In this document: positions 43,442-56,496 of the stretch, in pieces
How the letters are laid out: every line of letters starts with the position of its first letter
Position numbering within the stretch: the stretch's first letter is position 1
Origin: JACVRW01 sp963846505
GTDB taxonomy: Bacteria; Actinomycetota; Thermoleophilia; Solirubrobacterales; Thermoleophilaceae
Direction: 5' to 3'
DNA length: 64,000 bases
Assembly (NCBI GenBank): GCA_963846505.1
Contig: CAWJWD010000007.1
Location: 620,001-684,000, forward strand
The notes under the pieces: model-generated
Seen by the model: only the letters and a program-made list of their open reading frames with translations
What the model was told of the DNA's origin: nothing
Databases searched by the model: none
Translations under genes and position numbers: made by a program

Positions 43442-44271
43442 AGCGTGTCGAGCGGCACGCCGATGATCTTCAGCCGGCGGGTCAGCCCGTCGAGCGCGAA
43501 GCCGCGAATGTCATCGCCGCTGGCACCGAGCGCGTCCCAGTCGGTGCCCTCCCGATCCGGTGGCGTCAGCGACTCGGCGACCGATGGGAGCAGCTCGCGC
43601 AGCGTGTCGCGGACCACGTCGCCAAGCGCCGGGTCAGCGGCAACGGCCTGTTGCAGGAACCACGTCCCGTAGCCGATGTGGCGTTGCTCGTCGTGGTGGA
43701 TGAGCGAGTAGCCCTCCACGAACCCGGCGAGCAGGCCTTCGCGCTCGAGGTAGTCGGTGACGAACTGGTAGGAGGTCAGCCCGAGCGTTCCCTCGAGGAT
43801 CTGGTGATAGAGCGTCACGAATCGGACCTTCGCCCCCGCGTCGGCAGGGTTGGCAACCAGCCGCTCGTGAGCTTGCACCAGGGCGACGTCGAAGATCGCC
43901 CGGAACGCGGGGGAGACCTGCTCGCGCGCCCGTTCGACATGGGCGCCGATGGAGGCGGGGTCGGCCACGACCTCGTCTTGGAAGCGCGCGTAGAACTGCA
44001 TGTGCCGCGCCTCGTCGACCTGCTGAGTGGCCAGGAAGGTCGCTTCCTCCTCGGTGCCGTACGCGCCGACCAAGCCCGAGAACTTGGTGGTGATGCGCTC
44101 CTCGGCCACCATCAACGACGACAGCACCCAGAAGATCAGCCCTCGGTCATCGCCCGACAGCTCGCCCCACTGCTCACGATCACGGTCGAGGTCGATCGCA
44201 AACGGGTTCCACTGCTCGTCCTCCCAATGGCGATAGAGCGTCTGAGGCCCGAACAGCCGCTGCTCGCTCAC
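43438..44271 (-). CDS. R2-like ligand-binding oxidase (ferritin-like di-metal protein)
   Basis: A 277-residue ferritin-like four-helix protein related to ribonucleotide reductase R2 and R2lox. Carboxylate/histidine ligands are visible: E57/E58 in VAEERITT, E87 and H90 in VDEARHMQF, a glutamate in HQILEGTLGLT and the final ExxH in HHDEQRHIGYG. R2lox proteins assemble Mn/Fe centres and have oxidase activity on unknown ligands. GTG at 44271 overlaps the arsM stop (GTGA), so it is firmly part of the arsenic operon, where it is unexpected. No R1 subunit is nearby, which argues against a ribonucleotide reductase role. Confidence 0.8.
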   Translation of the reverse strand: MSEQRLFGPQTLYRHWEDEQWNPFAIDLDRDREQWGELSGDDRGLIFWVLSSLMVAEERITTKFSGLVGAYGTEEEATFLATQQVDEARHMQFYARFQDEVVADPASIGAHVERAREQVSPAFRAIFDVALVQAHERLVANPADAGAKVRFVTLYHQILEGTLGLTSYQFVTDYLEREGLLAGFVEGYSLIHHDEQRHIGYGTWFLQQAVAADPALGDVVRDTLRELLPSVAESLTPPDREGTDWDALGASGDDIRGFALDGLTRRLKIIGVPLDTL

Positions 44272-45065
44272 GACACCCTGACCGGCTTGCGGGCACGCAC
44301 GATCGCCGATCCCGCATGCTCGTGGACGCGGTGGGTCTCGGTGATCTCCACATCGACCAGCCCGGCGGCCGTGAGCGCGTCCTCGAACTCGCGGCGGGTC
44401 AGCGCCCCGGCGATGCAGCCAGTCCATTGCTGCATGTCGGCGCGGGTGGCGTCGTCCATGTCCTCGTCGGCGATCACGTCCGAGACGGCGAACCGACCAC
44501 CGGGCTCGAGCACCCGCGCCGCCTCGGCCAGCACCTTGGGCTTGTCGCCCGACAGGTTGATCACGCAGTTGGAGATCACCACGTCGACCGACTCGTCAGG
44601 CAGCGGGACGGCCTCGATCTGGCCGCGCAGCCACTCCACATTGGAGACACCGGCCTTGGCCTGGTTGGCACGCGCCAGATCGAGCATCTCGTCGGTCATG
44701 TCCAGCCCGTACGCCTTGCCGGTCGGCCCGACGCGACGCGCGGAGAGCAGCACGTCGATGCCGCCGCCCGAGCCGAGGTCGAGGACCGTCTCGCCCTCGT
44801 GCAGCTCGGCGACCGCCGTCGGATTGCCGCACCCAAGCGACGCCAGCGCGGCGGTGTCGGGCAGCTCGTCGCGCGCCTGGTCGTCGTAGAGGCGGGCGCC
44901 GAACACCTCGGCCTCCTCGGCCGGCAGCGCCGACGACCCGCAGCCGCCCTCGCCGCCGCAACATCCGCCGCCCGCGGTGCCGTCGTTGACTTGCTTGGCA
45001 GCCGCCGCATACCGGGCGCGGACGGCCTCGTGCAGCTCGTCGGTCTCGGTTACTTGCTCAGCCAT
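44268..45065 (-). CDS. arsM: Arsenite S-adenosylmethionine methyltransferase
   Basis: A 265-residue methyltransferase that turns arsenite into methylated arsenicals using SAM. The SAM motif is VLDLGSGGGIDVLLSA, and the three conserved cysteines expected of ArsM are in SLGCGNP, SNCVINLS and WTGCIAG. A Cys/Gly-rich stretch near the N-terminus (GGGCCGGEGGCG) is typical of actinobacterial ArsM. ATG at 45065 overlaps the arsR stop by 16 bases; the longer open frame is a shadow. Confidence 0.93.
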   Translation of the reverse strand: MAEQVTETDELHEAVRARYAAAAKQVNDGTAGGGCCGGEGGCGSSALPAEEAEVFGARLYDDQARDELPDTAALASLGCGNPTAVAELHEGETVLDLGSGGGIDVLLSARRVGPTGKAYGLDMTDEMLDLARANQAKAGVSNVEWLRGQIEAVPLPDESVDVVISNCVINLSGDKPKVLAEAARVLEPGGRFAVSDVIADEDMDDATRADMQQWTGCIAGALTRREFEDALTAAGLVDVEITETHRVHEHAGSAIVRARKPVRVS

Positions 45066-45409
45066 GCAGACAACTCCTCCAGCGCGTCGGGCAACACGTA
45101 GTAGTAGGACCACAACCCCCGCTTTTCGCAGTCGACCAACCCCGCGTCGCGGAGCTTTCGCAGATGGTGCGAGAGCGTCGGTTGGCCAATGTCGAACAGC
45201 GGCACCAGCTCGCACACGCAGACCTTGCCGGCATGGCGGCGCAACACGTCCACGAGCTGCACGCGCACCGGATCGGCCAGCGCCTTCGCGACCTCTGCCA
45301 GCCGCTCGGCGTCGACCTTCGAGACCTCGGGGAACACGAGCGGCTCGCAGCACGCCTCACCGGCCGGGCGCTTGGACTTCGGCGCAAGCTCTAGATCGAC
45401 AATCATCAA
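45050..45409 (-). CDS. arsR: ArsR-family arsenite-responsive repressor
   Basis: A 119-residue winged-helix repressor at the head of the arsenic operon. The recognition helix region is FDIGQPTLSHHLRKLRDAG; metalloid ligands are probably C64 and C66 in KVCVCELVP, with C20-C21 near the N-terminus as possible extra ligands. It should dissociate from its operator on binding arsenite, inducing arsR-arsM-R2lox-aquaporin-arsC. ATG at 45409 or 45406 can both start it. Confidence 0.93.
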   Translation of the reverse strand: MMIVDLELAPKSKRPAGEACCEPLVFPEVSKVDAERLAEVAKALADPVRVQLVDVLRRHAGKVCVCELVPLFDIGQPTLSHHLRKLRDAGLVDCEKRGLWSYYYVLPDALEELSAWLSK

Positions 45410-45448
45410 TGCAACAGCTAACCAACTCCATCGAAGACTGTCAATGCA
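45406..45448. promoter_or_regulatory. Possible ArsR operator (direct TCAATGCA repeats)
   Basis: The octamer TCAATGCA occurs at 45406-45413 and 45441-45448, just upstream of arsR. It may be part of the arsR control region shared with the divergent VOC gene. Evidence is position and repetition only. Confidence 0.3.
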
Positions 45449-45565
45449 GCCGTCCCCGGCCTACCCGGCCTTGCTCGCCGCACGATGTTCTCCACGTTCG
45501 TATTCGCCGGCTAGCACGCCACCCGTCATCAGCACAGCGAACATCCGAGCCTATGCTCCGGAGAT

Positions 45566-46006
45566 ATGACCCTTCAGCGGATGGACAACGTCCTCATCGT
45601 TGTCGAGGACCTCGAGGGTGCCAAAGCGTTCTTCGCCGAACTCGGTATGGAGCTGGAAGGCGAGACGCAGGTCGAGGGGCCTTGGGCGGACAGCACCGTC
45701 GGGCTCGAAGGCGTCCGCGCCGACATCGCCATGATGCGGACCCCGGACGGCCACGGCGGGGTCGAGCTGACGAAGTTCCACACGCCACCGGCGGTCAAAG
45801 CCGACCCGGAAAGCGCGCCGGCGAACACGCTGGGCATACGCCGCATCATGTTCACTGTCGACGACGTCGACGACGTCGTTGCCCGCCTGCGCAGCCACGG
45901 TGCCGAACTCGTCGGCGAGATCGCCCAGTACGAGGACATCTACCGGCTCTGCTTCCTACGTGGCCCCGAGGGCATCATCATCGGACTGGCCGAGCAGCTC
46001 AACTGA
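45566..46006 (+). CDS. VOC-superfamily (glyoxalase/dioxygenase-fold) protein
   Basis: A 146-residue vicinal-oxygen-chelate protein made of two beta-alpha-beta-beta-beta units: MDNVLIVVEDLEGAKAFFAE at the N-terminus and IRRIMFTVDDVDDVVARLRS in the second half, ending with FLRGPEGIIIGLAEQL (probable metal glutamate region). Activities range from glyoxalase to resistance proteins and C-As lyase (ArsI); it lies divergent from arsR, but lacks an obvious ArsI-type cysteine pair, so an arsenic link is unproven. Confidence 0.8.
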   Translation: MTLQRMDNVLIVVEDLEGAKAFFAELGMELEGETQVEGPWADSTVGLEGVRADIAMMRTPDGHGGVELTKFHTPPAVKADPESAPANTLGIRRIMFTVDDVDDVVARLRSHGAELVGEIAQYEDIYRLCFLRGPEGIIIGLAEQLN

Positions 46007-46010
46007 AACC

Positions 46011-46031
46011 AGCCCGCTCCTAGAGCGGGCT
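46011..46031. terminator. Bidirectional terminator hairpin
   Basis: A perfect nine-base stem (46011-46019 with 46023-46031) lies directly between the VOC gene stop and the 3' end of the leftward tRNA gene. It can terminate both transcripts; on the tRNA side it is followed by GGTTTC. Confidence 0.75.
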
Positions 46032-46040
46032 TGCGGGCGA

Positions 46041-46113
46041 CGCGCCCGGCAGGATTCGAACCTGCGACTTCTGCCTCCGGAGGGCAGCGCTCTATCCACT
46101 GAGCTACGGGCGC
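46041..46113 (-). tRNA. tRNA-Arg (anticodon CCG)
   Basis: A 73-base cloverleaf on the minus strand. The acceptor stem is GCGCCCG/CGGGCGC with discriminator G; the D region is TAGCTCAGTGGATAGAGC, the anticodon stem-loop is CTGCC-CTCCGGA-GGCAG giving anticodon CCG, and the T arm is GCAGG-TTCGAAT-CCTGC. The 3' CCA is not encoded. Confidence 0.96.
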
Positions 46114-46138
46114 CGAGTTCGGTCAGTCTAGAGCCCCG

Positions 46139-46622
46139 ATGCTGATCGCGGTGATATCCGACACGCACCTGCCGCGCGGGGCGCGGCGGCTGCCCGACGC
46201 CTGCGTGGAGCGGATCGAGGCGGCGGACCTGCTGCTGCACGCGGGCGACGTCGCGACGGTCGAGGTGCTGCGGGAGCTGGAGCGGATCGGGCCGCCGCTG
46301 GCGGCGGTGCACGGCAACGTCGACAGCGCCGAGCTGCGGCGGCTGCTGCCGGAGGAGCGGGTGGTCGAGGCCGGGGGCGCGCGGATCGGGATGGTGCACG
46401 ACGCCGGACCGCGGCAGGGTCGGCTGGAGCGGATGCGGCGGCGCTTCGGGGAGCGGGCGGAGGCTGGTGGTCTTCGGGCACTCGCATCTGCCGCTGCACG
46501 AGCGCGCCGAGGACGGCTTTCAGATCTTCAACCCCGGCAGCCCGACCGAGCGGCGGCGGGCGCCGACGCACACGATGGGCATCGCGCGGGTCGAGGCGCG
46601 GCGCGATCGAGCTTCGAGCTGA
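46139..46622 (+). CDS. YfcE-type phosphodiesterase (frameshifted)
   Basis: A small calcineurin-like phosphoesterase of about 160 residues. Metal-binding motifs appear in order: ISDTHLP, LLHAGDV, AVHGNVD, VHDAG and, after the frame break, FGHSHLPLHE; FQIFNPGSP follows as in the MJ0936/YfcE family. Near base 46460 one extra base shifts the frame; the corrected protein ends at 46622. Such enzymes cleave phosphodiesters such as cyclic nucleotides, but the natural substrate is usually unknown. It begins 25 bases beyond the divergent tRNA gene. Confidence 0.75.
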
Positions 46623-46673
46623 TCGAGCTCTGAGCGAGACGTCCGCGGCGCGCGCACGCGAAGATAGGGCGCG

Positions 46674-47626
46674 ATGGACCTCGACGTGCTCTTCCTCGGC
46701 ACCGCCGGCTCGTCTCCGACGGCCCGGCGCGGCCTGCCCGCGACGCTCGTCCGGCGCGGCGGCGATCGGCTGCTGTTCGACTGCGGCGAGGGCACCCAGC
46801 GACAGCTCGTGCGCTCGGTCGGGCTGATCGAGCTCGAGGAGATCTTCATCACCCACTTCCACGCCGACCACGTGCTCGGCCTGCCCGGGCTGCTCAAGAC
46901 CTACGGCCTGCGCCAGCGCGAGCGGGAGCTGACCGATCTACGGGCCCGTCGGTCTCAGGCGGCTCTTCGACGCGCTCAAGCCCGTGATCGGGCGGCACGA
47001 TCTTCCCGCTCGAGCTGGTCGAGCTCGAGCCGAACGACACGCTGGAGCGAGACGGCTATCGGATCGCCGCCTTCGCGGTCGACCACGGCGTGCGCGCGCT
47101 CGGCTACGCGGTCGTGGAGGACAAGCGGCCGGGGCATCTCGATCCCGCACGCGCCCGCGAGCTCGGCATCACCCACGGGCCGGACCTCGGCCGCCTGCAG
47201 CGCGGCGAGACCGTCGACGGCGTGCGCCCGGAGCAGGTGATGGGGGAGACGCGACGCGGTCGCAGCGTCGTGCTCGCCGGCGATACCGCGCCGTGCGACA
47301 TGACCCGCCTGGTCGCTCACCGTGCGGACCTGCTGGTGCACGAGGCGACGTTCATGGAGGAGGAGGCCGAGCGCGCGGCGGAGACCCGCCACTCGACCGC
47401 ACGCGCGGCCGCCGAGCTCGCCGCCGCGGCAGAGGTCGGAATGCTGGCGCTGACGCACGTCTCGCCGCGCTACGCCGGCGGCGAGCTGCGCGACGAGGCG
47501 CGCGCCGCGTTCGCCAACACCGTCGTGCCGCGCGACTTCGACCGCATCGAGCTGCCGTTTCCCGAGCGCGGCGAGCCCGTGCACGTACGCGCGTCCGACG
47601 AGCGCCCGCAGCCGGTGCCTGGATAG
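46674..47626 (+). CDS. rnz: Ribonuclease Z (two frameshifts)
   Basis: An MBL-fold tRNA 3'-end endonuclease of about 317 residues after correction. The zinc motif is FITHFHADHVLGLPGL, with LFDCGEGTQRQL before it and VVLAGDTAPCD and LTHVSPRY later, the usual RNase Z set. Frame breaks lie near 46936 (extra base before IYGPVGL) and near 47000 (extra base before FPLELVEL); the frame then runs to 47626. Since CCA is not encoded in the nearby tRNA, RNase Z-type trimming suits this genome. It belongs to a dense patch of +1 errors or decay. Confidence 0.8.
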
Positions 47627-47684
47627 CACTCGCACCGCCAAGGGGCGACTGCACGACTGGGCAGCCTGTCGAGGCAGAAGGGCG

Positions 47685-48869
47685 CTACGCGCTCGCGCCA
47701 GCAGCCGCGCGAACACCCCGCACCGCCGGGGCGAGGGCCGCTACGACCAGGGCGAGCACGACTACCGCGCCGAGCGCCGTCCTCAGCCCGATCAACGCTG
47801 CCAGGCCGCCGATCAACGCCGGGCCGGCGATGAAGCCGAGATAGCCGGTCGTCGTGACCGCCGCGAGCGCGACGCCGGGGGCGATGCCGCCGACGCCGCT
47901 GGCCGCGCGCAGCACCACCGGGAAGACGCCGGCCATGCCGGCGCCGACGCAGGCGAAGCCGGCGATCCCGGCGGGCGCTCCGCCGGCCGCGAGCGCCACG
48001 CCGAAGCCGAGCGCGGTCAGCAGGCCGCCGAGGCGCAACAGCCGCAGCGGGCCGAGGCCGCGACACGAGCCGGTCGCCGCCGAAGCGCACGACCGTCATC
48101 GTGATCGAGAAGCTCGTGAAGCCGATCGCCGCGGCGGCCGCGCTGGCGCCGGCGTGGTCGCGCAGGTAGACCGCGCTCCAGTCGGCCGCGGCACCCTCGA
48201 TCAGCAGGCACGAGAAGGCGATCGCGCCCAGCGTCAGCAGGCGCGCCGGCGGCCGCGCGAAGGACCGCTGCGCCTTGCCCGCGGCGTCCTCGCTGGTCGG
48301 CAGCAGCTGGCGAGACCAGCTCAGGCCGACCACCGCGCTTCCCAGCGCGACGACGCCGAGCTGCGCCCGCACGTCGATCTCGAGCCGCCGCGGCCAGCGC
48401 GGAGATCGCACCGCCGGCGAGGCCGCCGAGCGAGAAGAAGCCGTGGAAGCTCGCCAGGATCGGCCGGCCATAACGCCGCTCGACCGTGACGCCGTGGGCG
48501 TTCATCGCGACGTCGAGCGCGCCGTGGCCGCAGCCGACCAGCAGCGCCAGCGCGCACAGGGCGGGCAGCGAGGCGGCGAGCGAGACGGTGCCGGTGCCCA
48601 GGCAGGCGAGCACGAACGCGGCACGGGTCACCCGGCGACTGCCGAAGCGGGCCGACCAGCGCGCCCGCCACCGGCATCGCCACGACCGCGCCCAGCGCCA
48701 GGCAGGCGAGCGCGAGCCCCTGCTCGCCGTCGGAGAGCTCGACCCGGTCGCGCACGGCCGGCAGGCGCGCCGCGAAGCAGCCGAACAGCAGCCCGTTGAG
48801 CGCGAAGACGGCCGCGACCGCAGCACGGGCGCGGCGGACGGGGACGGCGACGGGGACGCGCTCGGACAC
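47685..48869 (-). CDS. YbjJ-like MFS transporter (three frameshifts)
   Basis: A major facilitator of about 394 residues when joined, with twelve membrane segments. Segments in order are LPAVRDRVELSDGEQGLAL, then (after a break near 48650) ALDVAMNAHGVTVERRYGR and FHGFFSLGGLAGG, then (after about 48395) IEGAAADWSAVYLRDH, then (after about 48055) GAGMAGVFPVVLRAASG. These match the YbjJ-type group. All three breaks are +1. It is convergent with RNase Z and divergent from the pyrimidine operon. Substrate unknown. Confidence 0.72.
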
Positions 48870-48930
48870 AACCGGCGAGGCTAGTCCCGTGCGGCTCGGT
48901 CGTCGGCCGTGGGTGCTAGCCTCGCGGCGG

Positions 48931-48963
48931 TTCCTTTAACCCGGTCCCGAGAGGCCAGGAAGG
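48931..48963 (+). promoter_or_regulatory. PyrR-binding RNA element in the pyr leader
   Basis: The leader contains GGTCCCGAGAGGCC (48943-48956), matching 12 of 14 positions of the PyrR loop consensus ARUCCNGNGAGGYU, flanked by pairing sequences (TTCC 48931-48934 with GGAA 48958-48961). It lies just ahead of the ribosome site and GTG start of pyrR, so PyrR-UMP could block translation, as described for mycobacterial pyr leaders. Confidence 0.8.
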
Positions 48964-48973
48964 GCGGTACGCA

Positions 48974-49525
48974 GTGAACGAGAAGACGGTCCTCGACCAG
49001 GAGGACGTGCGTCGCACGCTGGTGCGGATCGCACACGAGATCGTCGAGAAGACAGGCGGCGAGGGCGTCGCCGTCGTCGGGATTCATCGCCGCGGAGCCG
49101 TCTTGGCCGCTCGCCTGCGCGATCTGGTCGCCGAACTGGTCGGCGAGCCGGTGCCGCTCGGCGACATCGACATCAGCTTCTATCGCGACGACCTCGGCCT
49201 GCGCGCCCCCGAGGCGCAGCCGGTCGTCCACGCCTCGCACATCGACTTCCCCGTCGGCGAGACCACGATCGTGCTCGTCGACGACGTGCTCTACACCGGG
49301 CGCACGGTGCGCGCCGCGATCGACGCGCTGTTCGACTACGGTCGCCCGCGCCGGGTCCAGCTCGCCGTGCTCGCCGACCGCGGCCATCGCGAGCTGCCGA
49401 TCCGCCCCGACTACGTCGGCAAGAACCTGCCGACCGCGCGCGAGGAGCGGGTCAACGTGCGCGTCGAGGAGATCGACGGCGTCGATGAGATAGCGATTGC
49501 GACCGGCGTGGAGGCACGGCCATGA
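48974..49525 (+). CDS. pyrR: Bifunctional pyr operon regulator/uracil phosphoribosyltransferase
   Basis: A 183-residue PyrR. The PRPP-binding motif is IVLVDDVLYTGRTVRAA, and the N-terminal VVGIHRRGAVLAARL and FYRDDLGLRA segments are typical. PyrR binds leader RNA when UMP is high and represses the operon; it also has weak uracil phosphoribosyltransferase activity. GTG at 48974 follows a PyrR-type RNA element, consistent with autoregulation. It overlaps pyrB by four bases (ATGA). Confidence 0.95.
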   Translation: MNEKTVLDQEDVRRTLVRIAHEIVEKTGGEGVAVVGIHRRGAVLAARLRDLVAELVGEPVPLGDIDISFYRDDLGLRAPEAQPVVHASHIDFPVGETTIVLVDDVLYTGRTVRAAIDALFDYGRPRRVQLAVLADRGHRELPIRPDYVGKNLPTAREERVNVRVEEIDGVDEIAIATGVEARP

Positions 49526-50475
49526 GACACCATCTGCTGCAGATCGACGACCTCTCGCGCGAGGACATCGAGCGCATCCTGCGCCGCGCCGAGAGCTTCG
49601 CCGAGGTCTCCGGGCGCGAGATCAAGAAGGTGCCGACGCTGCGCGGTCGCACCGTGATCAACCTCTTCTACGAGGCCTCGACGCGCACGAGCTCCTCGTT
49701 CGAGCTGGCGGCCAAGCGCCTCTCGGCCGACCTCGTCAGCGTCAAGTCAAGCGGCTCGTCGATCGAGAAGGGCGAGTCGCTCAAGGACACGGTGCAGACG
49801 CTCTCGGCCTACGACCCGGCCGCGATCGTGATCCGCTCGCCGCACGCCGGCGCGGCCACGCTCGTCTCGCGCTGGACGCGCGCCTCGGTGATCAACGCCG
49901 GCGACGGCAAGCACGAGCACCCGACCCAGGCGCTGCTCGACCTCTTCACGCTCAAGCGTCGCGCCGGCACGCTCGACGGCCTCAGGGTCTGGATCGTCGG
50001 CGACGTCGCCCACAGCCGCGTCGCCCGCTCGAACATCCTCGCCTTCTCGCGCATGGGCTGCGAGGTGGTGGTCTGCGGGCCGCCGACGCTGATCCCGCGC
50101 GGGATCGAGTCGCTCGGCTGCAGCGTGCGCCACACGCTCGACGATCTCGGCCAGGCCGACGTCGTCTACGCGCTGCGGATGCAGCGCGAGCGCATGGAGG
50201 ACGCGCTCGTGCCGTCGCTGCGCGAGTACGCGGCGCAGTACCAGATCGACAGTCGCCGGCTCGGCCCCAACCAGCTGCTGATGCACCCTGGCCCGGTCAA
50301 CCGCGGCGTCGAGCTGTCCGCGGAGGTGATCGACTCGCCGCAGGCGCTGATCGCTCAGCAGGTCGAGTCGGGCGTCGTGGTGCGGATGGCGGTCCTGTAC
50401 GAGCTGCTCGCCGGGGGCGGGGGAGCGCCGGTCGGCCTGCGCGCCGCCGCCGAGACGGAGCCGCAGCCCGCATGA
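49522..50475 (+). CDS. pyrB: Aspartate carbamoyltransferase catalytic subunit
   Basis: A 317-residue catalytic subunit joining carbamoyl phosphate and aspartate, the first committed step of pyrimidine synthesis. Carbamoyl-phosphate motif FYEASTRTSSSFE, HEHPTQALLD and the C-terminal HPGPVNRG are intact. No pyrI regulatory chain is present, as usual in actinobacteria. It starts ATGA over the pyrR stop, and its own stop overlaps a mini-ORF before pyrC. Confidence 0.97.
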   Translation: MRHHLLQIDDLSREDIERILRRAESFAEVSGREIKKVPTLRGRTVINLFYEASTRTSSSFELAAKRLSADLVSVKSSGSSIEKGESLKDTVQTLSAYDPAAIVIRSPHAGAATLVSRWTRASVINAGDGKHEHPTQALLDLFTLKRRAGTLDGLRVWIVGDVAHSRVARSNILAFSRMGCEVVVCGPPTLIPRGIESLGCSVRHTLDDLGQADVVYALRMQRERMEDALVPSLREYAAQYQIDSRRLGPNQLLMHPGPVNRGVELSAEVIDSPQALIAQQVESGVVVRMAVLYELLAGGGGAPVGLRAAAETEPQPA

Positions 50476-50563
50476 GCACCTGCTCGACCGCCTCCGCCGC
50501 CGGCATGCGCCCGAAGACGGCCACTGTCGCGAGCGTGCTCCCGACGACGACCGGAGCTCGCCG

Positions 50564-50567
<4 letters not shown>
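50472..50567 (+). CDS. Mini-ORF coupling pyrB to pyrC
   Basis: A 31-codon frame that starts with ATGA over the pyrB stop and ends with ATGA over the pyrC start, so ribosomes can pass pyrB to mini-ORF to pyrC without release. The peptide (MSTCSTASAAGMRPKTATV and so on) has no recognised domain. It might be only a coupling device or the remains of a longer gene. Confidence 0.4.
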
Positions 50568-51903
<1,336 letters not shown>

Positions 51904-51904
<1 letters not shown>

Positions 51905-53027
51905 TGGGCGCCCCCGCGTACCTGCTGCTCGAAGACGGCACGCGCTTCGACGGCGAGTCGGTCGGCGCACCCGTCGAGGGGCTCGGCGAGGTTGTCTTCA
52001 ACACCTCGATGGCGGGCTATCAGGAGTCGGTCACCGACCCGAGCTACGCCGGCCAGATCGTCGTCTTCACCTATCCGTTGGTCGGCAACTACGGCGTCTC
52101 GCAGGCGAACATGGAGTCGGACCGGATCCACGCGCGCGCGGTGATCATGCGCGAGGGCATCGACCGCGAGGACTCCGCGCACGCCGAGGGCGGCTGGCTG
52201 ACGTGGCTGTCGGACTGCGGCGTGCCTGCGCTGACCGGCGTCGACACGCGCGCGCTGGTGCGCCACATCCGCTCGCGGGGCGCAATGCGCGGCGGCGTCT
52301 TTCCCGCCGAGCTGCCCGAACCCCAGGCACGCGAACGGATCGAGTCCGAGCCGCCGATGGCCGGCCGCGACCTCGCGCGCGAGGTGATCCCGGGCGAGGT
52401 GCAGGTCTTCGAGGGGGGCGACGGCCCGCTGGTGGTCGGCATCGACACCGGCATCAAGGGCTCGATCGTGCGCCATCTGCGCGACCGCGGCGTGCGGCTC
52501 GAGCTGCACCCGTGCGACACGAGCGCGCAGGAGCTGCTCGCCCGCTCGCCGGACGCGGTCTTCCTCGCCAACGGCCCCGGCGATCCCGCCGCGCTCGGCT
52601 ACGTCGTCGACACGGTGCGAGAGCTGGTCGGCACGGTGCCGGTCTGGGGCATCTGCCTCGGTCACCAACTGCTCTGCCGCGCCGTCGGCCTGGAGACGTT
52701 CAAACTGCCGTTCGGCCATCGCGGAGCCAACCATCCGGTCAAGGACCTCGAGACGGGGAGAATCGAGATCACCTCGCAGAACCATGGCTTCGCCGTGCTC
52801 GGCCCGAACGGTGAGCGCACGATCGACAGCGACGAGCCGGTGCGCTGGGAGACGGACTTCGGCGCCGCCGAGCTGCAGCAGCTGAACCTCTACGACCGCA
52901 CGGTCGAGGGCCTGGTGCTGCGCGACGTGCCCGCCTCGACCGTCCAATACCACCCCGAGGCCGGACCGGGACCGCACGACGCGGTGCACCTCTTCGACCG
53001 CTTCCTCGAGCGCCTGGTGACGGCCTG

Positions 53028-53028
<1 letters not shown>
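51904..53028 (+). CDS. carA: Carbamoyl-phosphate synthase small subunit (glutaminase)
   Basis: A 374-residue class I glutamine amidotransferase subunit giving ammonia to CarB. The nucleophile is in GICLGHQLL, and the catalytic His/Glu pair in YHPEAGPGPHD; the N-terminal domain FNTSMAGYQESVTDPSY is normal. It overlaps pyrC by one base (TGATG) and carB by one base in the same way, so the whole operon is translationally coupled. Confidence 0.97.
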
Positions 53029-56195
<3,167 letters not shown>

Positions 56196-56213
56196 ATCTG
56201 CGCAGTCTTTTTT

Positions 56214-56234
56214 CCGCATAGTGCGGCCTCTTTT
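56214..56234 (+). terminator. Possible terminator after carB
   Basis: A five-base stem (56214-56218 with 56222-56226) followed by CCTCTTTT lies 18 bases beyond the carB stop. It is short but suitably placed. The rest of the 211-base gap before the truncated ORF at 56407 shows AT-rich patches that may hold a promoter. Confidence 0.4.
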
Positions 56235-56406
56235 CGGGGTGGCGCGTCCGCTTTGCGCTGCCCAGGGTGAAAATGCCTGCAAACGCTGAGAAAACGCTCA
56301 AGAGGCCCGAAGTCGCCTGAAGCTCAAGTCGAGGTCGAGGCGAATTCGCGAGTTTTTTGCGGGTTACGCCTCGACGGACGCCGAACAGCGTGTACTATCG
56401 CCGCCC

Positions 56407-56496
56407 ATGCCGGCCGCCCCTCAGTCGCCCGCGAAGACGCTCGTCTCGGACCAGCCCTGCCCATTCCAGGCTCTTCTTTCGGTTGTCCTCAGGTAG
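56407..56496 (+). pseudogene. Truncated start of an actinobacterial gene at the junction
   Basis: ATG at 56407 begins MPAAPQSPAKTLVSD with strict GC-rich third positions, like a real gene start behind the 200-base leader. At about 56,450-56,465 codon use changes and the frame soon stops at 56496. I read it as the first dozen or more codons of an actinobacterial gene cut by the junction. The gene family cannot be named from so little. Confidence 0.5.
56450..56465. other. Composition breakpoint/probable chimeric join
   Basis: Third-position GC drops abruptly here and the gene style changes from actinobacterial to alphaproteobacterial-like. A rightward gene start and a leftward gene end are both cut at this point. 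No transposase, integrase, tRNA or terminal repeat is seen at the border. Confidence 0.75.

Noticed and set aside
43438..44271. Class I ribonucleotide reductase R2 subunit
   Set aside because: No R1 gene is nearby, the protein is short, and the helix/ligand layout and operon context suit an R2lox-type oxidase better.
45566..46006. ArsI C-As lyase beside the arsenic operon
   Set aside because: The protein has the VOC fold but no clear thiol pair expected of ArsI, and it is divergent from, not in, the operon.
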